Assembly (NCBI RefSeq): GCF_000344155.1
Contig: NZ_BAOQ01000030.1
Span: 1-64,000, forward strand
Length of the DNA: 64,000 bases
Origin: Gordonia paraffinivorans NBRC 108238
GTDB lineage: Bacteria > Actinomycetota > Actinomycetes > Mycobacteriales > Mycobacteriaceae
Direction: 5' to 3'
Positions 45,104 through 59,519 of this stretch are shown piece by piece. Each line of letters begins with the position of its first letter. Position 1 is the first letter of the stretch. The notes beneath the pieces were generated by a model, which worked only from the letters and a program-made list of their open reading frames with translations, did not search any database and had not been told where the DNA came from. The position numbers and the translations under genes were made by a program.

Positions 45104-46705
45104 ATGTCCCGCCCTCTGCCGACGAGACGAACCTTCCTCAAGGCCGCGGCCGTCGCCGCCGCCGGTACGGCCGCGGCAGCGACTCCGGTCGCCGGACGGG
45201 CGTCGGCGGCGCCCTCCCGGCGGGTGAGGCACACGCGTTCCGAACACCGGGTGGTCGTCGTGGGTTCCGGTTTCGGCGGCGGCGTCGCCGCTCTCCGTCT
45301 GGCCCAGGCAGGGGTTCCGGTGCTGTTGCTCGAACGCGGAAAGCGCTGGCCCACAGGCCCGAACTCGGAAACCTTCCCCAGGGCGTCGGCGCCCGACAAG
45401 CGGATGCTGTGGCATGAGTCCACGCCCAACCTGTTCGGTCGGCCGCTGAGCGTCGAACCCTATGTGGGCCTTTTCGAATCGGTCGCCGGGGTGAACATGA
45501 CGGCGCTGTGTCCCACCGGTCTCGGCGGCGGTTCGCTCGTCTATCAGGGGATGACCCTCCAGCCCAGCGAGGCGGTGTTCAACGAGCACTTCCCCGAGGC
45601 GCTCGACTGGCGGTTGATGAACCGGGTGCATTACCCGCGGGTCGCCGAGATGCTCAAGGTGGCCGTCGCGCCGGACCGGCTCGTTCGCGCCCCGCAGTAC
45701 CTCGCGCCCCGACAGTTCGCCAAACGCGTTCGGTCCGTTGGCCTCCCGTTGCAGAAGATCCCTATGCCGATCGACTGGAGCTACGCCGAGGCCGAACTCC
45801 GGGGCGAGATGAAGCCCGCCTACACCAACGGCGACGGCGCGATCGGCGTCAACAACGGCGGCAAGCACAGCGTCGACGTCACCTACATCCGTCAGGCCGA
45901 GGCCACCGGCCTGGTCACGGTGCGCACGCTGCACACCGTCCGGCAGGTGTCCCGGCGCCCCGACGGCCGGTGGTCGCTCGACGTGGAGCGGACCGACGAG
46001 ACCGGAAAAGTGTTGGAGCACAGAGAGATCATCACCAAGGCGCTGATCTTGTCGGCGGGTAGCGTGAACACCACCAAGCTCCTCGTCCGGGCGCGCGAGG
46101 CCGGGACGATCACCGATCTGCCCGACGGTCTCGGACACGGTTGGGGAACCAATGCCGACCGCATCTACACCTGGAGCAGCCCGAGCATCGACTTCGGCGC
46201 GGTGCAGGGCGGTCCGGTCGTGTACGGCAGTCCCAATTGGAGCGACCCGAAGAGTGCCTTCACCGTCATCCAGGCATCGCTCCCGCCCCTCCCGGTGTAT
46301 GCGGGGACCACGATGCTCGTCGGGTTCGGGGTGAGCTCCGGGCGCGGTGTCATCACCTACGATTCGGCGGCCGGCGATGCGATCCTGAAGTGGCCGCACG
46401 AGGGCGACTCCGAGATCCAGACGAAGCACATCGACCGTGCGGTGCGCAAGATCGCCGGAGCCGATGCGATCCTCACCGACACCAACGCGGTCTTCCCGTC
46501 GACCTGGCACTCGCTGGGCGGCGCGAACATGGGCGTCGTCTGCGACCTCGAGGGGCGCGTGAAGGGCCAGCGGGGTCTCTACGTCATCGACGGGGCGCTG
46601 ATGCCCGGCAACACCGCGGCCTGCAACCCGTCGATGACCATCGCCGCGGTCGCCGAACGCGCACTCGACCGCATCGTCGCCGAGGATGTCGGCACGACGA
46701 TCTGA
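45104..46705 (+). CDS. Cholesterol-oxidase-like GMC oxidoreductase, Tat-exported
   Basis: 533 residues. The Tat motif TRRTFLKAAA (Arg8-Arg9) and an alanine-rich stretch suggest export. The FAD site GSGFGGG is at residues 54-60, and TGLGGGSLVYQGM matches the class-I cholesterol oxidase flavin loop. His469 in TWHSLGG and Asn508 in CNPSMTI match the catalytic His and Asn of Streptomyces ChoA. The isomerising Glu of ChoA seems to be Gln390 in TVIQAS. Oxidation of a 3-beta-hydroxysteroid is the family reaction, but this substitution may change it. The ATG has AGGAGA before it. Confidence 0.82.
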   Translation: MSRPLPTRRTFLKAAAVAAAGTAAAATPVAGRASAAPSRRVRHTRSEHRVVVVGSGFGGGVAALRLAQAGVPVLLLERGKRWPTGPNSETFPRASAPDKRMLWHESTPNLFGRPLSVEPYVGLFESVAGVNMTALCPTGLGGGSLVYQGMTLQPSEAVFNEHFPEALDWRLMNRVHYPRVAEMLKVAVAPDRLVRAPQYLAPRQFAKRVRSVGLPLQKIPMPIDWSYAEAELRGEMKPAYTNGDGAIGVNNGGKHSVDVTYIRQAEATGLVTVRTLHTVRQVSRRPDGRWSLDVERTDETGKVLEHREIITKALILSAGSVNTTKLLVRAREAGTITDLPDGLGHGWGTNADRIYTWSSPSIDFGAVQGGPVVYGSPNWSDPKSAFTVIQASLPPLPVYAGTTMLVGFGVSSGRGVITYDSAAGDAILKWPHEGDSEIQTKHIDRAVRKIAGADAILTDTNAVFPSTWHSLGGANMGVVCDLEGRVKGQRGLYVIDGALMPGNTAACNPSMTIAAVAERALDRIVAEDVGTTI

Positions 46706-46732
46706 CCTCGCGCCGGCCTGGCCCGCTCCGCC

Positions 46733-47374
46733 TCAGGGAGCGGCGGAGACCGGCGCGAGCCACATGCCGGTCAGTGCGTCGACGACGATCTCGCACTGAC
46801 GTTCCCACGGGATCGGCACGTGCGTGGGCTCCTCGGCGGCGCGTTCGATGTCGGCGAGCGTGTTCACGATGATGTGGCGGGTCATGTTGTTGCGGATCTC
46901 CAGCGCGTCGTCCGGGAAGGACGGCAACGCCCCGTAGAAGCCCTCGAGGATCGCGACGAGCGGTTCGGAACCGCCCATCTGCTCGTAGAGGAGCATCGTC
47001 GTCGCGGGATCGGCCGAGACCTGGGCGAAGAACCGTGCGAAGTACGTCGGTGCGCCGAGACCGGCGAGGTACTCGATCTCCGGGGCCACCAGGCACCGAA
47101 CCCAGTCCCGCACCCGGGGATCCGGTCCGATCGAGTCGAGGGCCTTCCGGCGGAGGTGGTCGATCGGCGTGTTGTGGGCGGTCAGCACGGCCCGGATCAG
47201 GTCGTCCTTGCTGCCGAAGTGGTGCCCCACCGCGTAGTTGTTCCGCTGGCCTGCGGCCTTGCTGATCTGCCGGCTGGACACCGCGGCCACGCCGTGCAGG
47301 GCGATGAGTTTCTCCGCCGCGGTGATGAGTGCATGGCGAGTGCGCGCGGACTGCCCCGTCTTCCCCTCGGCCAT
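46733..47374 (-). CDS. TetR-family regulator
   Basis: 213 residues with HTH AAVSSRQISKAAGQRNNYAVGHHF and a TetR-type C-terminal half with several helices. The ATG at 47374 is preferred; upstream frame has no conserved look. It is convergent with the GMC oxidase and 207 bases from the OPT gene start. It probably controls the oxidase and SDR region through the palindrome at 44881, or the OPT transporter. Confidence 0.83.
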   Translation of the reverse strand: MAEGKTGQSARTRHALITAAEKLIALHGVAAVSSRQISKAAGQRNNYAVGHHFGSKDDLIRAVLTAHNTPIDHLRRKALDSIGPDPRVRDWVRCLVAPEIEYLAGLGAPTYFARFFAQVSADPATTMLLYEQMGGSEPLVAILEGFYGALPSFPDDALEIRNNMTRHIIVNTLADIERAAEEPTHVPIPWERQCEIVVDALTGMWLAPVSAAP

Positions 47375-47581
47375 GCATCGATGATGCCCTACCGGCGCCG
47401 ATCTCCCGAGCCGTGTCCGCGGCCGTCCGGCCCGCCGTCGCGGACGGCGGTCGCCGTCGGGAAACCGGCGGGGGTGCGTGCGTGGCAGATCCCGCCGACC
47501 TATGGTGGATCGAATCCAACCGTGTGAATCGGCGTGTGGACACAATCTGCCGACCGGTCACGATCTGTCTGAGGGGACCTG

Positions 47582-49591
47582 ATGGCGACGACGCCCACGG
47601 CCGCGAAAAGCCTGCCGGAACTGACACTCCGAGGAATCCTGCTCGGCGGCGTCATCACCCTCGTCTTCACTGCCGCGAACGTCTACCTCGGGCTCAAGGT
47701 GGGCCTGACGTTCGCCACGGCCATCCCCGCCGCGGTCATCTCGATGAGCATCCTGCGCAACTTCGCGAATCACACGATCGTGGAGAACAACATCGTGCAG
47801 ACCATCGCATCGGCCGCAGGGACGCTCTCGGCGATCATCTTCGTGATCCCCGGTCTGGTCATGATCGGGTGGTGGACGGGGTTCCCGTACTGGATCACGG
47901 TCGCGGTGTGTGCGATCGGCGGCATCCTCGGCGTCATGTATTCCATCCCGCTGCGGCGGGCGCTGGTCACCGGGTCGGACCTTCCCTACCCGGAAGGCAT
48001 TGCCGCAGCAGAAGTTCTGAAGGTCGGCGACTCCGCCGGCGGTGCCGAGGAGAACAAGGCCGGCCTGCGCGCGATCATCATCGGGTCCATCGCGTCGGCC
48101 GGGTTCGCGCTGCTCACCAAGCTGCGGGTGCTCAGCGACACCATCTCCGCCACGATCAAGGTCGGTGCGGGCGGAACGCTGTTCACCGCCGGATTGTCCA
48201 TGTCCCTCATCGGCATCGGGCACCTCGTCGGTGTCACCGTCGGCATCGCGATGCTCATCGGCCTGCTCATCTCCTACGGCGTCCTGCTCCCGATCGAGAG
48301 CCAGAACGCCGGAGAGCCCGGTGAGTCCCTGAGCGACATGGTGTCCGGTGTCTTCGCCAACGACGTCCGGCTCATCGGTGCGGGCGCCATCGCCATCGCC
48401 GCCATCTGGACCCTCATCAAGGTGATGGGCCCGATCGTCCGCGGGATCAAGGGGTCGCTGGCGTCCTCGCGGTCGCGCCGGGAAGGCGAGACGGTCGACA
48501 TCACCGAGCGCGACATCCCCTTCAACATCGTCGGCGGCAGCATCCTGGTGTTGCTCATCCCGATCGGCCTGTTGCTGTGGGACTTCGTGCACAGCACCGT
48601 TCTCGAGGGCAGCGCCGCCGGCATCATCGCGGTCAGCGTCGTGTTCGTGTTCGTCATCGGCCTGGCCGTCGCGGCGGTCTGCGGCTACATGGCGGGACTC
48701 ATCGGGTCGTCGAACTCGCCGATCTCCGGCGTGGGCATCCTCGTCGTGCTGATCGCGGCCATCCTCATCAAGGCCGTGTACGGAAGCGCCGACGACTCGC
48801 AGACCGACGCGCTGATCGCCTACACGCTGTTCACCGCGGCGATCGTCTTCGGCGTCGCCACGATCTCCAACGACAACCTGCAGGACCTCAAGACCGGCCA
48901 GCTCGTCGGCGCGACGCCGTGGAAGCAGCAGGTCGCCCTGGTGGTCGGCGTGCTGTTCGGATCGGCCATCATCCCGCCGATCCTCGGCCTGATGTACGAC
49001 GTCTTCGGCTTCGTGGGCGCGCCCGGCGCCGGACCCGATGCCCTCGCCGCGCCGCAGGCCGGCCTGCTGTCCACGCTCGCCAAGGGCGTCTTGGGCGCCG
49101 ACCTCAACTGGGGCCTGATCGGCCTGGGCGCGCTGATCGGCGCGGTCGTCATCCTCATCGACGAACTCCTCGGGCGCGCAGGCCGTTTCCGCATCCCGCC
49201 GCTGGCCGTCGGCATGGGCATGTACCTGCCGATGTCGGTGACCCTCATCATCCCGGTCGGCGCGTTCCTCGGTCACTTCTACAACCGGTGGGCCGAACGC
49301 TCTGGCGGCGCGGTCGACCACAAGAAGCGCATGGGCGTCCTCCTGGCGACCGGCCTCATCGTCGGCGAGGCGCTGTTCGGCGTGGTCTTCGCCGGGATCG
49401 TCGCCGCCACCGGCGACGATTCGGTGCTGGCGATCGTCGGTGACGGCTTCGACACCTGGGCGCAGATCCTCGGCGTCGTCGTGTTCGCCGCCGTCGTCGC
49501 CTACCTCTACAACCGCACGACGAAGGTCGCGACCGCGAGCGGGGACCCGGCGCTGGAGACCGGCGGAAAGGCCGGCGGCCCGCAGGCCTGA
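47582..49591 (+). CDS. OPT-family oligopeptide transporter
   Basis: 669 residues with about 16 membrane helices. Family markers are the NVYLGLKVGLTFATAIPAA segment, the SDLPYPEGIAAAEVLK motif and the C-terminal GMGMYLPMSVTLIIP. OPT proteins are proton-coupled importers of peptides, glutathione or metal chelates; the substrate cannot be assigned here. The start is ATG at 47582. The gene stands alone, convergent with the aminotransferase. Confidence 0.9.
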   Translation: MATTPTAAKSLPELTLRGILLGGVITLVFTAANVYLGLKVGLTFATAIPAAVISMSILRNFANHTIVENNIVQTIASAAGTLSAIIFVIPGLVMIGWWTGFPYWITVAVCAIGGILGVMYSIPLRRALVTGSDLPYPEGIAAAEVLKVGDSAGGAEENKAGLRAIIIGSIASAGFALLTKLRVLSDTISATIKVGAGGTLFTAGLSMSLIGIGHLVGVTVGIAMLIGLLISYGVLLPIESQNAGEPGESLSDMVSGVFANDVRLIGAGAIAIAAIWTLIKVMGPIVRGIKGSLASSRSRREGETVDITERDIPFNIVGGSILVLLIPIGLLLWDFVHSTVLEGSAAGIIAVSVVFVFVIGLAVAAVCGYMAGLIGSSNSPISGVGILVVLIAAILIKAVYGSADDSQTDALIAYTLFTAAIVFGVATISNDNLQDLKTGQLVGATPWKQQVALVVGVLFGSAIIPPILGLMYDVFGFVGAPGAGPDALAAPQAGLLSTLAKGVLGADLNWGLIGLGALIGAVVILIDELLGRAGRFRIPPLAVGMGMYLPMSVTLIIPVGAFLGHFYNRWAERSGGAVDHKKRMGVLLATGLIVGEALFGVVFAGIVAATGDDSVLAIVGDGFDTWAQILGVVVFAAVVAYLYNRTTKVATASGDPALETGGKAGGPQA

Positions 49592-49621
49592 CCGGGGCCC
49601 GCCGGGCCGGCGCTCACCCGA

Positions 49622-52274
<2,653 letters not shown>

Positions 52275-52501
52275 GACTTCCTCCTCACCGGCACCGACCG
52301 TCCCTCGGACGCCGGTGCGAGTGTCTGATCTGCTTCGACCTGGTCTCGGTCGCCGAAACACCGAGGTACCCACGCGCCACCGGCCCCAACCATCGGCGGG
52401 CCGACTGCGCCGTGTTGAATGGCTGCGTCACGCGCCCTCTGCGGGTGCAGCTGCGCCACGCGCCGCTGAGGGCGCATCGGGCCGACGGGGAGGAGTCAGA
52501 C

Positions 52502-53593
52502 ATGGGTGGTCTCGACGGTGTCGCGACGCTGATCCACCTGGTGCGGGGCGGAGAGGTCGCCGAGACCAGGAAGACGCCGCACACGGTGATCGCCGACGGG
52601 CCGCATCGGCGGGTCCTTCGGTACGGAGACGACGCGGCCCGGGCAGCCGCGCGGGATGGATCGCGGCCGCCGGTGCTGCTGATCCCGCCCCTGGCGGTGT
52701 CGACGGACTGCTACGACCTCACCCCGGGACTGAGCCTCGTCGAGCACCTCCTGGCGACCGGGCGGGTGCCCTACGTCGTCGACTTCGGCGACATGACCCG
52801 AGAGGACCGCGACCTCGGGTTCGAGGAGTTCGTCACCGACATCGTGCCCGGCGCGATCTCGGCGGTGGTCGCCGACCTCGGTGGCGACCGCGCCGACGAC
52901 GAGTCCGGCGACGAGGCCCCGAACGTCGAGGTGGACCTCATCGCGTGGAGCCTGGGCGGGACCATCGGATTCCTGACGCTGGCGGCCGACCCGGGTCTGC
53001 CGGTGCGCTCGATGACCGCGGTCGGCACGCCCCTCGACTACGATCGGGTGCCCCCGTATCCGCTGGTGAAGACGTTGATGAAGCCGATCGGCACCGCACC
53101 CGTCTCGCTGGCGCTGCGGGCGCTCGGCGGTATCCCGGCGCCGCTGGTCCAGGTCGCCTATCGGGGCACCGCCTGGCAGCGCGAACTCAAGAAGCCCGGC
53201 TACATCATCCGCAACGCCCACGACCCCGAGGCGCTCACGCGGATGAAGGCGATCGACCGCTTCCAGGAGACGATGCCCGGCTACCCGGGCCGGGCGTCGG
53301 AGCAGATGTGGGAGAACTTCATCATGCGCGGCGAGCTGGCGAGCGGGGTGGTCCACTTCGACGACCTCACCATCGACCTGTCGAAGGTCGGCGTGCCCGT
53401 GCAGCTGTTCGGCAGCCACCGCGACGCGATCGTCAGCTGGGAGGCCGCGCACCACGGCGTCGACCTGTTCACCGGATCGCCGCGGGTGGAGTTCACCACC
53501 GTCGAGACGAGTCACCTCGGGCTCATCGCGGGGACGGCGGCAGTCGAGCAGACATGGCCGCGGATCGACGAGTTCCTGGCGGGACTGGACTGA
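52502..53593 (+). CDS. Alpha/beta hydrolase related to PHA synthases
   Basis: 363 residues. The nucleophile elbow is AWSLGGT with a serine; in true PHA synthases it is usually cysteine, so this looks like a hydrolase of the same superfamily. LLIPPLAVSTDCYDL (oxyanion region), GSHRDAIVSW (acid) and VETSHLGLI (His) complete the triad. ATG at 52502 with GGGGAGGAG upstream. Likely substrate is an acyl thioester or ester; unknown. Confidence 0.82.
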   Translation: MGGLDGVATLIHLVRGGEVAETRKTPHTVIADGPHRRVLRYGDDAARAAARDGSRPPVLLIPPLAVSTDCYDLTPGLSLVEHLLATGRVPYVVDFGDMTREDRDLGFEEFVTDIVPGAISAVVADLGGDRADDESGDEAPNVEVDLIAWSLGGTIGFLTLAADPGLPVRSMTAVGTPLDYDRVPPYPLVKTLMKPIGTAPVSLALRALGGIPAPLVQVAYRGTAWQRELKKPGYIIRNAHDPEALTRMKAIDRFQETMPGYPGRASEQMWENFIMRGELASGVVHFDDLTIDLSKVGVPVQLFGSHRDAIVSWEAAHHGVDLFTGSPRVEFTTVETSHLGLIAGTAAVEQTWPRIDEFLAGLD

Positions 53594-53689
53594 CCCTCGC
53601 CGCGCCGGTCCCGCCCGCTCACCCACCGAATGCGGGTCGCGGCAAGCGATTGCGCGGGCCGACGATCAGGCGGCGCCCGCGGACCGCGC

Positions 53690-54831
53690 TCAGGGCGCGA
53701 CGCTGAGCCAGTCGGCGAACCCCGAGGGATCGTGGCGGCCGAGTGCGCCGTGCTCGAACAGGCCCCAGCCGGTGCGGGAGGTGCCGTCGGCCTCCCGGCA
53801 CACCGCCCGCCCGACGTGGTCGATGACCCCGAACGGCATGCGTCCGATGATCTCCGGACTCGTCATGTCGTAGGTGAGGCGTTCGGTGAAGCCCTCGCCG
53901 CGCCACATGCCGTGAAGCCAGTCGGGGTCGCCGCCGTAGCCGCCGCCGACGTGGATCGGCACCGGCAGCAGGGACTCGACCTCCAGCGTCACGGGGGAGC
54001 CGTCCGACGCGGTCGCGGAGATCGTCGCGCCGGTGGGGATTCGCGTGCCCGAGGCGTAGTGGACCGAGATCCGCGGCCAGCCCAGTTGTTCGACGCGTCC
54101 GTCCTTCCACACGCGCGAACAGTCGTTGAGGGTGCGGTGGCCGTCGGGGTCCTCCTGCACGATGAGGACGAGCTGGAAGTCGTCGAAGGCCATCGGGACA
54201 TACAGCCACCACATCCCCTCGAACGGCGGGTCCGCAGGCCTCCCCGCGGGTTCCGGCTCGCCGACGGGGCGGATACCCCAGGAGCGGTCGCGGGTGCCGA
54301 CCCACGTCGACGGGTCGACGTCGATGGTCTCGCCGTCGACGGTGATGTGGCCGCGCCACGTGCCCACCTGCGCGAAGCGCTGGGCGTCGAGGGTGACCTT
54401 GGTGCCCTGGCGCATGAGGTGCGGCTGTTCGAGCAACGGGTCGAACAATCCCTCCCAGTGCAGGTCGAGCGAGATGCCCTCGGTCTCGGCGAGCGTGAGA
54501 TGCAGTGTGCGCAAGGGTTCGTCGACGGCGAGCCGGTAGCCGCCCACGTGCTGGTCGAGACGGTCGTCGTCGATGGCATCGCTGAGGTGGACGGCGGTCT
54601 GCGTGTCGTCACCGTCCGGGTTCCGGCGCCGGATGAGCACGAAGGCGTCCTTCACCCCGAGGTTCGGGTAGTAACCGATCCCGGTGATCAGGAAGAGGTT
54701 CCCGCTGCGGTCGTGCGCGTTCAGATAGGCGCGATCGTAGAAGTTGCGGTCGGAGTCACCCGGCCACGCGATCGGTTGTGCCAGTTGGTGGATGGGGAAC
54801 TCGTCGAGGGGGCCGAGGCCGCTGCGGCTCA

Positions 54832-54832
<1 letters not shown>
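53690..54832 (-). CDS. DUF7064-like lipocalin-type (AttH-related) protein
   Basis: 380 residues of mainly beta-strand composition with repeated tryptophan/glycine strands (GMWWLYVPMAFDDFQLVLIV; GTRDRSWGIRP). This resembles the AttH/CrtC-like proteins annotated DUF7064/7065. The family is not enzymatically understood. The ATG at 54832 shares one base with the APH-gene stop (TGATG), so it is made with that kinase. The family assignment is by pattern and needs a profile search. Confidence 0.6.
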
Positions 54833-56727
<1,895 letters not shown>

Positions 56728-56764
56728 TCACGTGGCGGCCGCAGCGCGGACATAGACTCGCAGG

Positions 56765-57196
56765 ATGAGCTCCCGAGACCCCCGCACCACCGATGAGATC
56801 GTCGAGAAGATCCTGTCCACCTACGACACCATCACGGTCGTCGGCGCCAGTGCGAATCCCGCCAAACCGGCCAACGAGGTGCCCGCGCACATGAAGCACC
56901 TCGGCTGGCGGATCATCCCCGTCAACCCGACCGCGGACGAGATCGTGGGCGAGAAGGCCTACCGGTCGCTGGCCGACATCCCCGAACAGGTCGGACTCGT
57001 CGACGTGTTCCGCCCCGGACCCGAGTGCGCCGAGGTCGCGCGGGCGGCCGTCGCGGCCGGGGCCACGGCACTGTGGCTGCAGCTCGGCATCACCTCGCCC
57101 GAGGCCCGCCGGATCGCCGAGGACGCCGGTCTGCTCTACGTCGAGGACCGCTGCCTGATCATCGAACAGCGCCGCACCGGCATCGTGCCCGCGTGA
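56765..57196 (+). CDS. CoA-binding protein (YccU-like)
   Basis: 143 residues with the CoA-binding Rossmann fold: VVGASANPAKPANEVPAHMK and IIPVNPTADEIVGEKAYRSL. In E. coli, YccU binds CoA without known catalysis. It lies 16 bases before the next membrane-protein gene on the same strand, probably co-transcribed. Confidence 0.88.
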   Translation: MSSRDPRTTDEIVEKILSTYDTITVVGASANPAKPANEVPAHMKHLGWRIIPVNPTADEIVGEKAYRSLADIPEQVGLVDVFRPGPECAEVARAAVAAGATALWLQLGITSPEARRIAEDAGLLYVEDRCLIIEQRRTGIVPA

Positions 57197-57212
57197 CGAA
57201 GGCGGGTGACCG

Positions 57213-57986
57213 GTGGAACTCCTCGATGATCTGACCCATCAACGACTTCCGCTGTTCCTGCTGTTCGCCTCGTTCGTCGTCACGTTCATCGTGACGCGCG
57301 TGATCACCCGGCTCATCCGGGCCGGCAAGGGGCCGTTCCGCAACAACGTGTCCGGCGGCATCCACGTGCATCACATGGTGCCCGGCCTGGCCCTCACCAT
57401 CGTGGGCGCCTTCATCTCGGTGGGCGTCAACGGAGTCGAGCCCGGGGCGGCGATCAGCGCGGTGATGATCGGCATCGGCGCGTCGCTCGTGCTCGACGAG
57501 TTCGCACTGATCCTGCGGCTGCAGGACGTGTACTGGTCACGCGAGGGGCAGTTGTCGGTCCAGGTGGTGGCGCTCACGGTAGCCGCGCTGGGCATGGTGC
57601 TCCTCGGATTCAACCCGTTCAACGCCGAGACCGACGTGGAGTTCGGCCCGATCGTGTTCGCGGTGACCGCCCCGGTCAACATCGCCGCGGCGATCGTCTG
57701 CGTGATCAAGGGCAAGTACTCGACGGCGGTGGTGGGCGTCTTCATCCCGATCTTCGCCTGGACGGGCGCCATCCGGCTCGCCCGGCCGAAGTCCCCGTGG
57801 GCTCGACGCCGGTACTCGCCGGAGAAGCTCGAGAAGGCAACGGCGCGCGCACGCCGCTTCGACAAGCGTTGGGGACGCCGGGGATTGACCATCGGGGACT
57901 GGATCGCCGGCAAGCCGACCGAGGACCCGGCCGACCCCGCGCTGCCCGAGAAGCGCGACGGGACAGGGGAGGCGCTCCCGCGCTGA
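57213..57986 (+). CDS. Polytopic membrane protein, unknown function
   Basis: 257 residues with about six membrane segments, a HVHHMVPG motif near residue 50 and a charged C-terminal tail of about 70 residues (YSPEKLEKATARARRFDKRW). The start is GTG at 57213. I do not recognise the family. It is second in a unit with the CoA-binding gene. Confidence 0.72.
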   Translation: MELLDDLTHQRLPLFLLFASFVVTFIVTRVITRLIRAGKGPFRNNVSGGIHVHHMVPGLALTIVGAFISVGVNGVEPGAAISAVMIGIGASLVLDEFALILRLQDVYWSREGQLSVQVVALTVAALGMVLLGFNPFNAETDVEFGPIVFAVTAPVNIAAAIVCVIKGKYSTAVVGVFIPIFAWTGAIRLARPKSPWARRRYSPEKLEKATARARRFDKRWGRRGLTIGDWIAGKPTEDPADPALPEKRDGTGEALPR

Positions 57987-58005
57987 ACCGTCGGATTCGG
58001 TGTCG

Positions 58006-58887
58006 TCACCGTTCGGCGGGATCGAAGTGCTCACGCGCGATCTCGACGAACCGGCGCGTCGCAGGCGACGCCGTGACGCGCCACACCAGGCCCAGCCGCG
58101 CGCGGGTGTCGATGCCGCGGATCACACGCCCGACGACGCGTTCGTCGGCGGCCGCGATCGACTCGCTGAGGATGCCGGTTCCCATTCCGCTGCACACCAA
58201 TTCGATGATCGCGTCGGGTGAGGACGCCTCGATCGCGGGCCGGACGGGTGCGCCGTGCGCGGACGCCGCCGCGTCGAAGACGGCCCGGATTCCCGCGCCC
58301 TCCGGCAGGGAGATCAGTGAGTGCCGCCGGAGCTCGTCGAGATCGATCGCCTGCCCGCGGTCGGGGGCATCGGCCGGGACGACGGCGACGACCGGCTCGT
58401 CGACGACCGTCAGCGCCTCCACCGACCGCGGTAGCGTGTCGCCGTAGCCGGCGAGTGCGATGTCGAGCGCGCCGTCGACGACCGAGGCGACGAGTTCCTC
58501 AGAGGGCGCCTCGCGAAGGCTCAACCCGACCTTCGGGTGCGCCGCACCGAAGCTGCCCAGTGCAGCGAACAGCGGTGCGACGGTACATCCCTCGACCATT
58601 CCCACGGCCAGGTTCCCGCGGAGGAGGCCCCGGACCTCGGCGACGGCGCGGGCGACGTCCTCGGCGGCCGACAGCGCCGCCGTCGCCGCCGGGAGGGCTG
58701 CTCGGCCGGCGTCGGTGAGCCGGACGGCGCGGCCCGATCGGTCGAAGAGCGCCGCGCCCAGCTCGTGTTCGAGATTGCGGATCTGCGCGCTGATGTTCGG
58801 CTGGGTGGTGTGCACGCGGTGTGCGGCCGCGGTGAAGCTTCCCTCGGCCGCCACCGCGGCGAAGTACTCGAGCTGCCGCAACTCCAT
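58006..58887 (-). CDS. LysR-type transcriptional regulator
   Basis: 293 residues. The N-terminal HTH is clear (LEYFAAVAAEGSFTAAAHRV, PNISAQIRNLEHELG), then the LysR substrate-binding domain. The ATG at 58887 faces a small NTF2-like gene, and the 97-base divergent gap holds a TGATG...CATCA repeat. Effector unknown. Confidence 0.9.
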   Translation of the reverse strand: MELRQLEYFAAVAAEGSFTAAAHRVHTTQPNISAQIRNLEHELGAALFDRSGRAVRLTDAGRAALPAATAALSAAEDVARAVAEVRGLLRGNLAVGMVEGCTVAPLFAALGSFGAAHPKVGLSLREAPSEELVASVVDGALDIALAGYGDTLPRSVEALTVVDEPVVAVVPADAPDRGQAIDLDELRRHSLISLPEGAGIRAVFDAAASAHGAPVRPAIEASSPDAIIELVCSGMGTGILSESIAAADERVVGRVIRGIDTRARLGLVWRVTASPATRRFVEIAREHFDPAER

Positions 58888-58893
58888 AACTGT

Positions 58894-58911
58894 TGATGAT
58901 AGCGAGCATCA
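58894..58911. promoter_or_regulatory. Possible LysR operator
   Basis: TGATG-N8-CATCA is an inverted repeat in the gap between the LysR gene and its divergent neighbour. Confidence 0.4.
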
Positions 58912-58984
58912 CAAACATCACCTGGACTTATGTCCGGATCTGATCGACCGTGGGGGTACACGTCCCGATCGAAAGGATTCGATG

Positions 58985-59353
58985 ATGTCCGACCACGAGA
59001 CCGCACGCACTCCCGAAGATCTGACCAGGATGTTCGTCGAGTACTCGAACGCCGGCGACCCCGACGCGGTGGCGGCGCTCTATCACGAGGACGCCGTGAT
59101 GGCCTTCCCGCCGGGACAGGTGACGCGGGGCCGTCAGGCGATCCGTGACCTGTGGGCGACGGTGCTCGAGCAGCGGCCGACCTTCGTTCCCGAGCCGCCG
59201 TTGCCGACGCTCTACTTCGGAGAGGACCTGGCCCTCACCTCCACGCCGCCCCGCGACGGCGCCGGTGCGCGGGCGCAGGTGGTGATGCGCCGCCCCGACG
59301 GTTCCTGGGTACGCGTCATCGACCAGCCCGAGTTCTGCACGCCCACACGGTGA
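58985..59353 (+). CDS. NTF2-like (SgcJ/EcaC-type) small protein
   Basis: 122 residues of the NTF2-like fold: MFVEYSNAGDPDAVAALYHEDAVM is the typical N-terminal helix-strand. Family members range from isomerases to binding proteins; function open. ATG at 58985 preferred by GAAAGGA spacing; an in-frame ATG precedes it by three bases. Probably controlled by the divergent LysR. Confidence 0.75.
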   Translation: MSDHETARTPEDLTRMFVEYSNAGDPDAVAALYHEDAVMAFPPGQVTRGRQAIRDLWATVLEQRPTFVPEPPLPTLYFGEDLALTSTPPRDGAGARAQVVMRRPDGSWVRVIDQPEFCTPTR

Positions 59354-59519
59354 GCGCCGGCCGGCCGGCATTTCTGACACCGGATTCAGATCTCGTGCTA
59401 GCTTCGCTGTGGCGGGGATTACACCGGCACCTCCCCGGAACCGCGTCACCGGGCCGACCCGACCCGCCGGGAGGTGGCGAGCGGGCCGGTGCCACAGGGA
59501 GCGAGAGGACGGGATCTGC

